From: Gammaproteobacteria bacterium
GTDB taxonomy: Bacteria > Pseudomonadota > Gammaproteobacteria > BMS3Bbin11
Length of the DNA stretch: 6,299 nucleotides
Direction: 5' to 3'
Assembly (NCBI GenBank): GCA_030636465.1
Contig: DAOVWW010000096.1
Span: 1-6,299 of the forward strand
Position numbers and translations under genes: made by a program. The notes below the pieces were generated by a model, which saw only the letters and a list, made by a program, of their open reading frames with translations, was not told the DNA's origin and did not search any database. Positions 1-5,972 of this stretch are shown here, in pieces (positions within the stretch are counted from its first letter, which is position 1; every line of letters begins with the position of its first letter).

Positions 1-1552
1 ACACGGTACTGCCATTGGGTTTCTGATGGATTATGACCACCTCGGTTTTCGCGAAGTAATCGAAGAACTGGCCAGTCGCTATAGCATGGTCGTTCCGGAA
101 GAAGCCGGCGAGGATAATTCTGCCGAGCGCAGGCAGCAGTCCACTCTTTATACAATTTTAAATTCAGCAAATAAACATTTTCAAACACGGCTACGCGAAA
201 ATGAATCCGCAAAAAATTACCTCAAAGATCGTGGCCTGACAGGCGAAATCGCTGCCCGTTATGAACTGGGTTATGCCCCGGAGAGCTGGGATGATCTGCT
301 CAATACTCTAATGGCGCAAAAATATGCCAGCAACGATCTCGACACAGCAGGCCTGGTCTCCAGCAATGACCAGGGGCGGGTCTACGACAAATTCCGCGGA
401 CGCATTATTTTTCCTATCCATGACCAACGCGGACGCGTTATTGGTTTTGGCGGCAGAATCATGGGTGACGGCGAGCCCAAATATCTCAACTCACCGGAAA
501 CACCTGTCTATCATAAGGGTAAAGAACTCTATGGCCTGCACCAGGCCTTAAATGCCATTAGCAAACAGAGCCAGGCAATCGTAGTAGAGGGGTATATGGA
601 TGTCATCGCCCTGGCGCAGGCAGGGGTTGAGAATGTCGTTGCATCTTTAGGCACTGCTACGACCACCACACATATAGAGCGCCTGTACAGGCAATGCAAC
701 GAGATCATTTACTGTTTCGATGGTGACCGTGCAGGACGGCAGGCGGCCTGGAGGGCACTGGAGAATTCACTGCCATCTATGCGCGACGGCCGCCAGGCAA
801 GCTTCCTGTTTCTGCCTGATGGTGAAGACCCGGACTCCTATGTCAGGAAACTGGGGCACGATGATTTCATCAATCAGCTCAAGCAGCAATCTCTGCCGTT
901 ACCAGAATACTTACTTAACCACCTGTCTGCAGACATCGATATGAGCCGCATGGATGGTAAGGCGAAACTGGCCGGATTAGCGCGCCCCTTGATAAACAAG
1001 CTGCCACGCGGCACGCTGAAAGCCCTGTTGATGAATAAGTTAGCTGAAATTACTCAAGTCAACAAAGCAGGGCTTGAAGAATTAATGCAGGAAGAAGCAA
1101 AACCCGCCCCGGCCCCACGAAAAGCGGCCCCTGCAGCGAACAAAAGGAATAACTTAATCAGCAAAACACTCAGCCTGCTGCTTGAGCAGCCTGCAATGGC
1201 CCTTGATGTCAGCAACCTTGAATTCTTACAGAATCTCGAACTCGCAGGTATGGATGTACTTTGCCTGATCATTAGCACAATCAAAGATAGCCCTAATTTG
1301 ACAACTAGTGCTATAATCGAACGTTTCCGTGAACAGGTTTACTATGATCGCTTGAGTGAGCTAGCCAGCTCCAGCATCGATCTAGGGGATGAAGCGGTAA
1401 AAATCGAGTTTGCAGATGCCATTAACCGTCTGCATTTAATGGCCATCGATCAGGAAACAGGGAAAATCACCACCCGCTCGACTAAACTCAATGAAGAAGA
1501 CAAATTAACGCTGCGCAGACTGCAGCAGGAAAGACTTGCGCTAAAGCGCTAG
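1..1552 (+). CDS. dnaG: DNA primase DnaG (5' partial)
   Basis: DnaG makes the short RNA primers for lagging-strand and origin synthesis and is recruited to the fork by the DnaB helicase. The reading frame is open from base 2 (codons HGTAIGFL before the first Met at base 26), so the true start and the zinc-binding domain lie upstream; 516 residues are visible, consistent with a family length near 580. Counting from that Met, the basic RNA-polymerase core includes RGRIIFPIHDQRGRVIGFGGR (about 124-144). The TOPRIM catalytic motifs are EGYMD (188-192) and DGDRAGR (232-238), with the metal-binding Glu188, Asp232 and Asp234 intact; their spacing equals that of E. coli E265/D309/D311. The motif LPDGEDPD follows at 263-270. 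A Pro/Ala-rich linker (about 358-373) leads to the helical DnaB-binding domain (about 376-508). No terminator separates it from rpoD 94 nt downstream, so co-transcription is likely. Identification is secure. Confidence 0.97.
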   Translation, partial: HGTAIGFLMDYDHLGFREVIEELASRYSMVVPEEAGEDNSAERRQQSTLYTILNSANKHFQTRLRENESAKNYLKDRGLTGEIAARYELGYAPESWDDLLNTLMAQKYASNDLDTAGLVSSNDQGRVYDKFRGRIIFPIHDQRGRVIGFGGRIMGDGEPKYLNSPETPVYHKGKELYGLHQALNAISKQSQAIVVEGYMDVIALAQAGVENVVASLGTATTTTHIERLYRQCNEIIYCFDGDRAGRQAAWRALENSLPSMRDGRQASFLFLPDGEDPDSYVRKLGHDDFINQLKQQSLPLPEYLLNHLSADIDMSRMDGKAKLAGLARPLINKLPRGTLKALLMNKLAEITQVNKAGLEELMQEEAKPAPAPRKAAPAANKRNNLISKTLSLLLEQPAMALDVSNLEFLQNLELAGMDVLCLIISTIKDSPNLTTSAIIERFREQVYYDRLSELASSSIDLGDEAVKIEFADAINRLHLMAIDQETGKITTRSTKLNEEDKLTLRRLQQERLALKR

Positions 1553-1574
1553 CAGATATTTAAGTCGGAAAACA

Positions 1575-1613
1575 TTGATTTTCTCGTATTTAGCACTATC
1601 TTGATCATATAAG
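1575..1613 (+). promoter_or_regulatory. possible weak rpoD promoter in the dnaG-rpoD gap
   Basis: The 94-nt AT-rich gap holds TTGATT (1575-1580) and, 16 nt later, TATCTT (1597-1602), each matching 4 of 6 sigma-70 consensus bases. A better -10-like hexamer, TATAAG (1608-1613), has no good -35 at normal spacing. No hairpin terminator is seen. In E. coli rpoD has internal promoters besides the operon promoter, so an extra promoter here is plausible but weakly supported. Confidence 0.25.
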
Positions 1614-1646
1614 AACACACAACACTATCAATCTGGTTTTATCCTC

Positions 1647-3458
1647 ATGGATCTTGAAACAAAACGATTACAACTGAAAAAGCTTATTCTCAAAGGCCGC
1701 GAGCAAGGGTTTTTGACCTATAGCGAAATCAATGACCATCTTCCTGAAGATGTGCATGACACCGATCAGATCGAAAATGTCGTACAGATGATTAACGACA
1801 TGGGCATCGATGTCTATGATCAGCCGCCTGATGCCGACAGCCTGATCATGAAAGCTGAAACCACTGACGAATCAGCGGCTGAAGAAGCAGAGCAAGTACT
1901 TACATCAGCGGTTGAAAGTGAGTTTGGGCGTACTACTGACCCTGTACGTATGTATATGCGGGAAATGGGTACTGTCGATCTGTTAACACGTGCAGATGAA
2001 ATCAAGCTTGCAAAAAGAATAGAACAGGGCATTCGTCAGAGCATGGGCGCTTCGGCTACCACGCCATTTATTATTGAATCATTGCTGGAAAAAGTTCAGC
2101 TGATCGAAAATGAAGAAATGCGTCTAACCGATCTACTGCTCGGTTACATTGATCCCAATGAACCGGATGTCATTCCTACGCCCGCACAGGTCGCCATCGG
2201 CGCTCAAAAAAAAGACGATGATGAAGACAATGAGCCTACCGGTCCCGACCCTGAAGAAGCCGTTATGCGCTTCAAGAGCCTTAAACGCCTGTATAACCGC
2301 CTGATTAAAGCGATTGAAACAAAAGGCGCAGAAGATAAAGCCGTCAAAAAGATTCAGGAAAAGCTTTCTGAAGAGTTTCTTGAAATTCGCTTCACCCCGA
2401 AACAGACACAAATGTTTATCGCCGGCGTTAAAACCATGGTCGGCGAAATTCGTGCCAGCGAACGCGAAATTATGCGCATCGTAGTCAAGAGCGCCAGGAT
2501 CACGCGGAAGAAATTTATTGAGATCTTCCCTGGTCACGAGACAGAAATTGAGTGGTTGGATAGCTTGATTGATGCAGGTGAAGGCGACACATCAGTGCTG
2601 ACCGGTAAGAGAGACCGAATTGCCAGCCTGGCAGCAAGATTAACTGCCATCGAAGAGGTTGCCGGTTTACCAATACACCTGCTAAAAGAAGTTAACCGCC
2701 TGGTGTCTATCGGAGAAGCAAAAGCACGCCGTGCCAAGAAAGAAATGGTAGAAGCGAATCTTCGCCTGGTTATTTCTATTGCTAAAAAATACACTAATCG
2801 TGGTTTACAGTTTCTTGATCTCATTCAGGAAGGCAATATTGGCCTGATGAAAGCGGTCGATAAATTTGAATATCGCCGTGGTTATAAATTCTCTACCTAT
2901 GCAACCTGGTGGATTAGACAGGCGATAACCCGCTCAATTGCTGATCAGGCTCGTACCATCCGTATCCCTGTTCACATGATAGAGACCATCAACAAACTGA
3001 ATCGTATCTCTCGCCAGATCATGCAGGAACTCGGCCGCGAAGCCACACCGGAAGAACTGGCTGAACGTATGGAAATGCCTGAAGAGAAGATTCGTAAAGT
3101 CCTTAAAATTGCCAAAGAACCGATCTCTATGGAGACACCAATTGGTGATGATGAAGATTCACATCTTGGTGACTTTATTGAGGACAAGAACATTGAAGCA
3201 CCGATGGATTCAGCCACAGGTTCCGGATTAAAATTCGCCACTACTGATATTCTCGGTACGCTGACACAACGTGAAGCCAAGGTATTACGCATGCGCTTTG
3301 GTATCGGCATGAATACTGACCACACACTGGAAGAAGTAGGAAAACAGTTTGACGTAACACGTGAACGTATTCGCCAGATCGAAGCGAAGGCACTACGCAA
3401 ACTGCGTCACCCTTCACGCTCAGAACATTTGCGCAGCTTCCTGGAACCGAATCAGTGA
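1647..3458 (+). CDS. rpoD: RNA polymerase primary sigma factor RpoD (sigma-70)
   Basis: The housekeeping sigma factor directs core RNA polymerase to -35/-10 promoters. At 603 residues it is close to the 613 of E. coli. Region 1.1 is residues 1-80 ([16 protein letters not shown] at 21-36). Region 1.2 is about 97-128 ([18 protein letters not shown]). A non-conserved region with the acidic stretch KKDDDEDNE (188-196) extends to about 355. Region 2 is about 364-444 and includes [21 protein letters not shown] (391-411) and the aromatic -10-melting and recognition segment [18 protein letters not shown] (413-430). Region 3 is about 445-520. Region 4.2, the -35-binding helix-turn-helix, is about 560-586 ([20 protein letters not shown]), followed by the terminal [14 protein letters not shown]. 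The start at 1647 fits the family N-terminus, yet no Shine-Dalgarno sequence precedes it (TGGTTTTATCCTC). A tRNA begins 15 nt after the stop. Confidence 0.98.
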   Translation: MDLETKRLQLKKLILKGREQGFLTYSEINDHLPEDVHDTDQIENVVQMINDMGIDVYDQPPDADSLIMKAETTDESAAEEAEQVLTSAVESEFGRTTDPVRMYMREMGTVDLLTRADEIKLAKRIEQGIRQSMGASATTPFIIESLLEKVQLIENEEMRLTDLLLGYIDPNEPDVIPTPAQVAIGAQKKDDDEDNEPTGPDPEEAVMRFKSLKRLYNRLIKAIETKGAEDKAVKKIQEKLSEEFLEIRFTPKQTQMFIAGVKTMVGEIRASEREIMRIVVKSARITRKKFIEIFPGHETEIEWLDSLIDAGEGDTSVLTGKRDRIASLAARLTAIEEVAGLPIHLLKEVNRLVSIGEAKARRAKKEMVEANLRLVISIAKKYTNRGLQFLDLIQEGNIGLMKAVDKFEYRRGYKFSTYATWWIRQAITRSIADQARTIRIPVHMIETINKLNRISRQIMQELGREATPEELAERMEMPEEKIRKVLKIAKEPISMETPIGDDEDSHLGDFIEDKNIEAPMDSATGSGLKFATTDILGTLTQREAKVLRMRFGIGMNTDHTLEEVGKQFDVTRERIRQIEAKALRKLRHPSRSEHLRSFLEPNQ

Positions 3459-3473
3459 TCTAGATCTAAACAA

Positions 3474-3550
3474 GGGCCTATAGCTCAGTTGGTTAGAGCA
3501 GGAGACTCATAATCTCTTGGTCCGGGGTTCGAGTCCCTGTGGGCCCACCA
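3474..3550 (+). tRNA. tRNA with CAU anticodon, probably lysidine-type tRNA-Ile2
   Basis: A complete 77-nt cloverleaf folds by eye. The acceptor GGGCCTA (3474-3480) pairs with TGGGCCC (3540-3546) with one G-U. The D stem is GCTC/GAGC. The anticodon stem GGAGA/TCTCT carries loop CTCATAA (3506-3512) with CAT at 3508-3510. The T stem is CGGGG/CCCTG with loop TTCGAGT. A73 and an encoded CCA (3548-3550) follow. The anticodon alone would suggest Met. Pairs C4-G69 and C5-G68, the TTGGTC stretch after the anticodon stem and the rest of the body resemble E. coli tRNA-Ile2, whose C34 is converted to lysidine by TilS so that it reads AUA. Elongator tRNA-Met of E. coli differs at those two pairs. An initiator is excluded because position 1 is paired (G1-C72) and the anticodon stem lacks three G-C pairs. 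With only 15 nt after rpoD, it is probably processed from the rpoD transcript. Confidence 0.93.
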
Positions 3551-3556
3551 ACACCG

Positions 3557-3587
3557 GGGCCAGGCTTTTAGCCTGGCCCTTTTTTTT
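3557..3587 (+). terminator. strong intrinsic terminator after the tRNA
   Basis: A perfect 9-bp G/C-rich stem, GGGCCAGGC (3557-3565) with GCCTGGCCC (3571-3579), encloses the loop TTTTA and is followed by eight T residues (3580-3587). It lies 6 nt after the tRNA CCA end and probably ends the dnaG-rpoD-tRNA transcription unit. Confidence 0.93.
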
Positions 3588-3602
3588 GATTTGGGCTTCG
3601 AT

Positions 3603-3641
3603 GGGGTCAGAGCCGTTAGAAGCCGGGTCTGACCCCGGCTT
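3603..3641 (+). repeat. inverted repeat GGGGTCAGA / TCTGACCCC with an alternative hairpin
   Basis: GGGGTCAGA (3603-3611) is the perfect reverse complement of TCTGACCCC (3628-3636), with a 16-nt spacer. A second, incompatible hairpin pairs AAGCCGGG (3620-3627) with CCCGGCTT (3634-3641) around a 6-nt loop. From memory, GGGGTCAGA-type palindromes recur in intergenic regions of proteobacterial genomes, often near Y1 (IS200/REP-associated) transposases; no transposase gene is present here. The repeat-family assignment is inference. Confidence 0.5.
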
Positions 3642-3651
3642 TCCCACTCCT

Positions 3652-3713
3652 ACAGCTCCCATTACTTTCTACAAGGCTGTGGAAGTTGTGGGAGCTGTGC
3701 CCTCGCGGCGAAG
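3652..3713 (+). repeat. REP-like inverted pair with GTGGGAGC head
   Basis: ACAGCTCCCA (3652-3661) is the perfect reverse complement of TGGGAGCTGT (3689-3698), with a 27-nt spacer. The right arm continues as GTGGGAGCTGTGCCCTCGCG, which resembles the GTGGGAGC-headed REP sequences of pseudomonads and relatives. Two head-on copies of this kind form a BIME-like unit. It sits in the gene-free space after the tRNA terminator, a usual position for REPs. Family membership is inferred from memory of the consensus. Confidence 0.45.
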
Positions 3714-3714
3714 G

Positions 3715-3742
3715 TTTTCCCTTTAACCTTTTCCCTTTAACC
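3715..3742 (+). repeat. perfect 14-bp tandem duplication
   Basis: TTTTCCCTTTAACC occurs twice with no mismatch and no gap, at 3715-3728 and 3729-3742, directly before the regulator gene. The proposed -35 element (3723-3728) lies at the end of copy one, so the duplication also duplicates the -35-like TTAACC and changes what lies upstream of the -10 box. Confidence 0.85.
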
Positions 3743-3750
3743 GCTATTAT
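3723..3750 (+). promoter_or_regulatory. probable promoter of the Dnr-like regulator, near-leaderless
   Basis: TATTAT (3745-3750, 5 of 6 to TATAAT) lies 16 nt after TTAACC (3723-3728, 4 of 6 to TTGACA). Transcription would start around 3756-3758, only a few bases before the ATG at 3760. This agrees with the absence of a Shine-Dalgarno sequence there (CGCCTTAAC precedes the ATG). The call is by eye. Confidence 0.4.
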
Positions 3751-3759
3751 CGCCTTAAC

Positions 3760-4431
3760 ATGATTGAAAACCTGAAAAATAACTGGCTATTCGCGCGCCT
3801 GAGCACCGAACAGCTGGAACGCGTCGCGTCTCTTGCAGAAACTATGCACCTTGATGAAGGGGCTCATCTGTTTGAGCAGGATGATGAAGCCAAACGTTTT
3901 TTCCTGGTCGTCTCAGGCCAGATCAAATTATTTCGCCTGTCGCCTGATGGTAATGAAAAGGTGATTGAAATTTTTACCACTGGGCAAACTTTCGCTGAAG
4001 CCCTAATGTTTCGCGAACATTCAACCTACCCTGTATGCGCCAGTGCACTTGCAGAATCAGAACTTATTTCTCTGCAGTCAAAAGATTTTGTCTCTATGTT
4101 AAGAGAGTCTATAGATAGCTGCTTTTTATTAATGGCCGACATGAGCCAGCGCTTACATGGTTTGATAAAAGAGATAGATGACCTGAGTCTACAAAGTGGC
4201 ACCCGACGGGTTGCTTCCTATCTGATCAATCTCGCAGGGGCCGGAGAGGACAGTTTTGAACTGGATATCCCTAAAGGTGTGATGGCTTCACGCCTTTCCC
4301 TCAAGCCAGAAACATTTTCCCGCATTATTCGAAATCTTCACGAAAGAAAAATTCTCACCGTCGCGCGCAGAAATATCACCATACACAATCGCGGAGAATT
4401 ACAGGCTATCGCCGACGCCTGTGAAATTTAG
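3760..4431 (+). CDS. Crp/Fnr-family transcription regulator, Dnr-like
   Basis: This 223-residue protein has the Crp/Fnr layout. A cyclic-nucleotide-binding-like beta-roll sensor spans about 10-115 (EGAHLFEQDDEAKRFFLVVSGQ at 33-54). A long dimerisation helix spans about 117-143. A winged-helix DNA-binding domain spans about 145-215. The recognition helix holds PETFSRI (183-189) with E184, S187 and R188, the E-x-x-S-R pattern by which FNR-type proteins read TTGAT half-sites. There is no N-terminal cysteine cluster (Cys only at 93, 121 and 221), so oxygen sensing through a 4Fe-4S cluster is unlikely. TFAEALMFRE (77-86) lacks the Arg-Ser pair used for cAMP in CRP. It is closest, in my recollection, to Pseudomonas Dnr (shared patterns TFAEAMMF and QPETFSRI), the heme-dependent NO sensor that activates denitrification genes. 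NO sensing here is inference. The start is the first Met; no Shine-Dalgarno sequence is visible. Confidence 0.9.
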   Translation: MIENLKNNWLFARLSTEQLERVASLAETMHLDEGAHLFEQDDEAKRFFLVVSGQIKLFRLSPDGNEKVIEIFTTGQTFAEALMFREHSTYPVCASALAESELISLQSKDFVSMLRESIDSCFLLMADMSQRLHGLIKEIDDLSLQSGTRRVASYLINLAGAGEDSFELDIPKGVMASRLSLKPETFSRIIRNLHERKILTVARRNITIHNRGELQAIADACEI

Positions 4432-4468
4432 TATCAATATACAAAAAACAATATAGAAATATAAATAA

Positions 4469-4520
4469 AAAAAGCCCTGCACCCGATTTAAAAAATTAAA
4501 TACAAAGCGCAGGGCTTTTT
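4469..4520. terminator. bidirectional terminator between convergent genes
   Basis: AAAAAGCCCTGC (4469-4480) pairs with GCAGGGCTTTTT (4509-4520) over 12 bp. A second stem inside the loop pairs ATTTAA (4486-4491) with TTAAAT (4496-4501). The plus strand ends in five T; the minus strand gives seven T then an AT-rich run (complement of 4461-4473), so it can work both ways. It ends the regulator gene 38 nt upstream and could also stop minus-strand transcription from the right. Confidence 0.82.
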
Positions 4521-4718
4521 GTGCAAGGAATATCCTTCTCATCCTCCATGATGAACACAGTGACAAGTCACATGCATTTTCCAAAATCCGTCCTGGTGAA
4601 GCATATTCCCTTCAAGCACAGCAATAGTTTACAAAAACAATTTTAAAAAAGATGTGACTTATTCACGTTTTGTGCAAATAAATTCATTTATTTTTTCTGG
4701 GACTAACAGTGCAAAACA
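4521..4718. other. convergent intergenic stretch with small palindromes
   Basis: Between the terminator and the 3' end of the rhodanese gene lie several small symmetric elements. These are GTGAC-AA-GTCAC (4560-4571), GTGA-N5-TCAC (4655-4667), and the AT palindrome AAATAAAT-TC-ATTTATTT (4676-4693). AAGTCACAT (4565-4573) and ATGTGACTT (4652-4660) are a perfect 9-bp inverted pair. TTTTGTGCAA also appears twice (4517-4526 and 4669-4678). Apart from the doubtful small ORF I see no gene. The 198 nt between the terminator and the rhodanese stop is more than convergent neighbours need. Confidence 0.6.
4539..4604 (-). CDS. possible 21-residue Cys/His-rich peptide
   Basis: This is a doubtful small ORF, ATG at 4604-4602 and TGA at 4541-4539, translating to MLHQDGFWKMHVTCHCVHHGG with two Cys and five His, mostly packed in its second half (HVTCHCVHH). 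A purine-rich GAAGGG lies just before the ATG, but only 3 nt from it, which is tight. TGAAG (4609-4613 read on minus) and CTTCA (4596-4600 read on minus) could form a hairpin hiding both this site and the start codon. The terminator at 4469-4520 lies correctly placed downstream. No family is recognised; at this length chance is a serious alternative. If real, metal binding would be the first guess. Confidence 0.22.
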   Translation of the reverse strand: MLHQDGFWKMHVTCHCVHHGG

Positions 4719-5198
4719 TCAAACGGGCGTTCTCTGATCCTTCCTGACCACCTGGTTGAGCATATCCCAGGCATCATCGTCATCCAGCCTGTTACCATTG
4801 GCATCGCATAATGGCTGGTCATAATCATTCCAGCCTTTTATGCCTGTCTTCAGTGACACCACCGAGCGGTAACCCATCAGCTGCATAACAGAACATGCCA
4901 GCACACTGCGGTAACCTGATCGACACATTACAACGATGTCCCGCTCACGTGCCTTGACGAGTTCCGGTTCCGTTTCTTCATAATCATAATCACAGGCAGA
5001 CTCCAGTACACCACGCGGTACGTTAAGTGACCCTCGTAAATGTATTACTTTAAATTCATCAGGCTCTCTGACATCGATCAGTAATGGTTTTTGATTTTCC
5101 AAAATATCAACCAGATCCCATGCCATTATTTCATTAACCTTATTTTCCTCTGAATCCAGGCATGCTTGAACCAGGGTCTTGTATGTCTCTGTTATCAT
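4719..5198 (-). CDS. single-domain rhodanese-like sulfurtransferase
   Basis: Rhodaneses carry sulfane sulfur as a persulfide on a catalytic cysteine and pass it to thiophilic acceptors. This 159-residue cytoplasmic protein (no signal peptide) has one rhodanese domain from about 22 to 128. It shows the entry motif LLIDVREPDEF (39-49), HLRGSLNVPRG (53-63), the active-site loop VVMCRSGYRS (89-98) with Cys92, and the closing GIKGWNDYDQPL (119-130). The six-residue loop CRSGYR is the length expected for sulfur rather than arsenate or phosphate chemistry. An N-terminal helical extension (1-25) and an acidic tail (NRLDDDDAWD, 136-145) flank the domain. AGAGG stands about 10 nt before the ATG. It lies downstream of the H1-like gene on the same strand but is separated by a terminator, so it probably has its own promoter, which I could not place. 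The physiological acceptor is unknown. Confidence 0.93.
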   Translation of the reverse strand: MITETYKTLVQACLDSEENKVNEIMAWDLVDILENQKPLLIDVREPDEFKVIHLRGSLNVPRGVLESACDYDYEETEPELVKARERDIVVMCRSGYRSVLACSVMQLMGYRSVVSLKTGIKGWNDYDQPLCDANGNRLDDDDAWDMLNQVVRKDQRTPV

Positions 5199-5243
5199 TT
5201 TAAGATAGCCTCTATTAATTCTGGATAGATCATATTTTATCCC

Positions 5244-5275
5244 AAAATAAAAACGGGCACCTTACAGGTGCCCGT
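5244..5275 (-). terminator. intrinsic terminator of the H1-like gene
   Basis: On the minus strand a perfect 10-bp stem, ACGGGCACCT with AGGTGCCCGT (plus-strand 5266-5275 and 5253-5262) around a 3-nt loop, is followed by TTTTATTTT (5252-5244). It lies 36 nt after the stop of the lysine-rich gene and 45 nt before the start of the rhodanese gene, so it separates the two transcription units. Confidence 0.9.
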
Positions 5276-5311
5276 GAACGGTATTGATTGAGATGGCTTG
5301 CTTGCAGCTCT

Positions 5312-5746
5312 CTATTTTTTAACAGCCTTCTTTTTTACTGCTTTTTTCTTCGTAGCCTTCTTTTTAGTGGCCTTCTTGGCTGCCTTTTTCTTAACAGCCT
5401 TCTTTTTTACTGCTTTTTTCTTCGTAGCTTTCTTTTTAGTGGCCTTCTTGGCTGCCTTTTTCTTAACAGCCTTCTTTTTTACTGCTTTTTTCTTCGTAGC
5501 CTTCTTTTTAGTGACCTTCTTGGCTGTCTTTTTCTTAACAGCCTTCTTTTTTACTGCCTTTTTCTTAGTGGTCTTCTTTTTCGTGTGCTTCTTTATTGCT
5601 GCCTTTAGCTTTTCCTCAAGCGCCTTGATATTTTTTTCCAGTGCGCTAATCGTCTTCGCTGCCTTTTTTTCCAGTGAGCTAAGCGTCTTCGCCGCCTTGC
5701 TTACCGACTTTTTCTTACTCGCCTTTTTCTTTTTTGCTGCTGCCAT
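5312..5746 (-). CDS. histone H1-like lysine/alanine-rich DNA-binding protein
   Basis: This 144-residue, very basic protein resembles bacterial H1-like proteins (the Hc1/Hc2, BpH1 and AlgP type), which bind DNA through disordered Lys-rich tails and compact or regulate the nucleoid. After MAAAKKKKASKKK comes a short helical, coiled-coil-like segment (about 18-52) with an 11-residue near-duplication: AAKTLSSLEKK (18-28) and AAKTISALEKN (29-39). All four acidic residues (E26, E37, E44, E45) are in this part. From about 56 to the end it is only Lys, Ala, Val and Thr in KKKAVKKKA, KKAT and KKKAT blocks, encoded by a 72-bp repeat. The start is well fixed: GGGAG lies 8 nt before the ATG. It is monocistronic, with a terminator downstream. 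The sequence is too simple for a precise family name, and the AlgP KPAA repeat is absent, so no symbol is given. Confidence 0.85.
   Translation of the reverse strand: MAAAKKKKASKKKSVSKAAKTLSSLEKKAAKTISALEKNIKALEEKLKAAIKKHTKKKTTKKKAVKKKAVKKKTAKKVTKKKATKKKAVKKKAVKKKAAKKATKKKATKKKAVKKKAVKKKAAKKATKKKATKKKAVKKKAVKK
5319..5591 (-). repeat. 72-bp tandem array inside the H1-like gene
   Basis: Units begin at plus-strand 5319, 5391, 5463 and 5535, each opening with TTAACAGCCTTCTTTTTTAC. The first three are full length (72 bp, 24 codons) and the fourth is a diverged partial copy. Copies one and two differ at about one base; copy three has two further changes (GTGACC for GTGGCC, CTGTC for CTGCC). The unit keeps the reading frame, so gain or loss of a copy changes the tail by 24 residues. 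Confidence 0.92.
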
Positions 5747-5759
5747 ATCAACACTCCCA

Positions 5760-5787
5760 ATTATAGATTTGAAACCACGGTAGTTAA
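5760..5787 (-). promoter_or_regulatory. TATAAT box upstream of the H1-like gene
   Basis: On the minus strand a perfect TATAAT (5765-5760) has TTAACT (5787-5782, 4 of 6 to TTGACA) 16 nt upstream. Used as a promoter it would start transcription near 5753, inside the Shine-Dalgarno sequence at 5758-5754. Either the start is unusually close to the gene, or this box is fortuitous and the true promoter is further upstream. Confidence 0.3.
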
Positions 5788-5972
5788 AACAAACGAGGCA
5801 AACATGACATGCAAAAATACTAATGATGCGGTATGCATATCACTTATGCCATCCATCTTTGTAATAGAAACTTGATCTTATAACCATATAATAAAAACAG
5901 ACAATGCAAATATAACCTTGTAGTAATAAATGTCAAGACATAGAGTTATAAAAGGAGAAGTTTTAATTGTTA

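Noticed and set aside
2133..2824. Minus-strand frames of 96 and 134 codons inside rpoD
   Set aside because: They lie fully opposite conserved sigma-factor coding sequence and have no features of their own.
3517..3726. A 69-codon plus-strand frame starting inside the tRNA
   Set aside because: It runs through the tRNA, its terminator and the REP-like repeats, and its translation resembles no protein I know.
4399..4584. A 61-codon minus-strand frame overlapping the regulator's 3' end
   Set aside because: It reads straight through the bidirectional terminator and an AT-rich run that yields a spurious hydrophobic tail. No ribosome binding site is seen.
4676..4693. AT palindrome as a rhodanese terminator
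   Set aside because: The stem is only A-T pairs and is not followed by a T-run on the minus strand, so termination there is unlikely. The stronger hairpin at 4469-4520 is a better candidate.
5286..5300. Possible FNR box starting with TTGAT (TTGATTGAGATGG)
   Set aside because: Only the first half-site is good; the second matches two of five bases, and it lies at the 3' end of the H1-like gene rather than before a start.
5288..5783. Two long plus-strand frames rich in Phe, Leu and Ala across the lysine-rich gene
   Set aside because: They are the antisense reading of AAG/AAA/GCC repeats. The minus-strand gene has a good ribosome binding site, a terminator and a recognisable protein type; the plus-strand frames have none of these.
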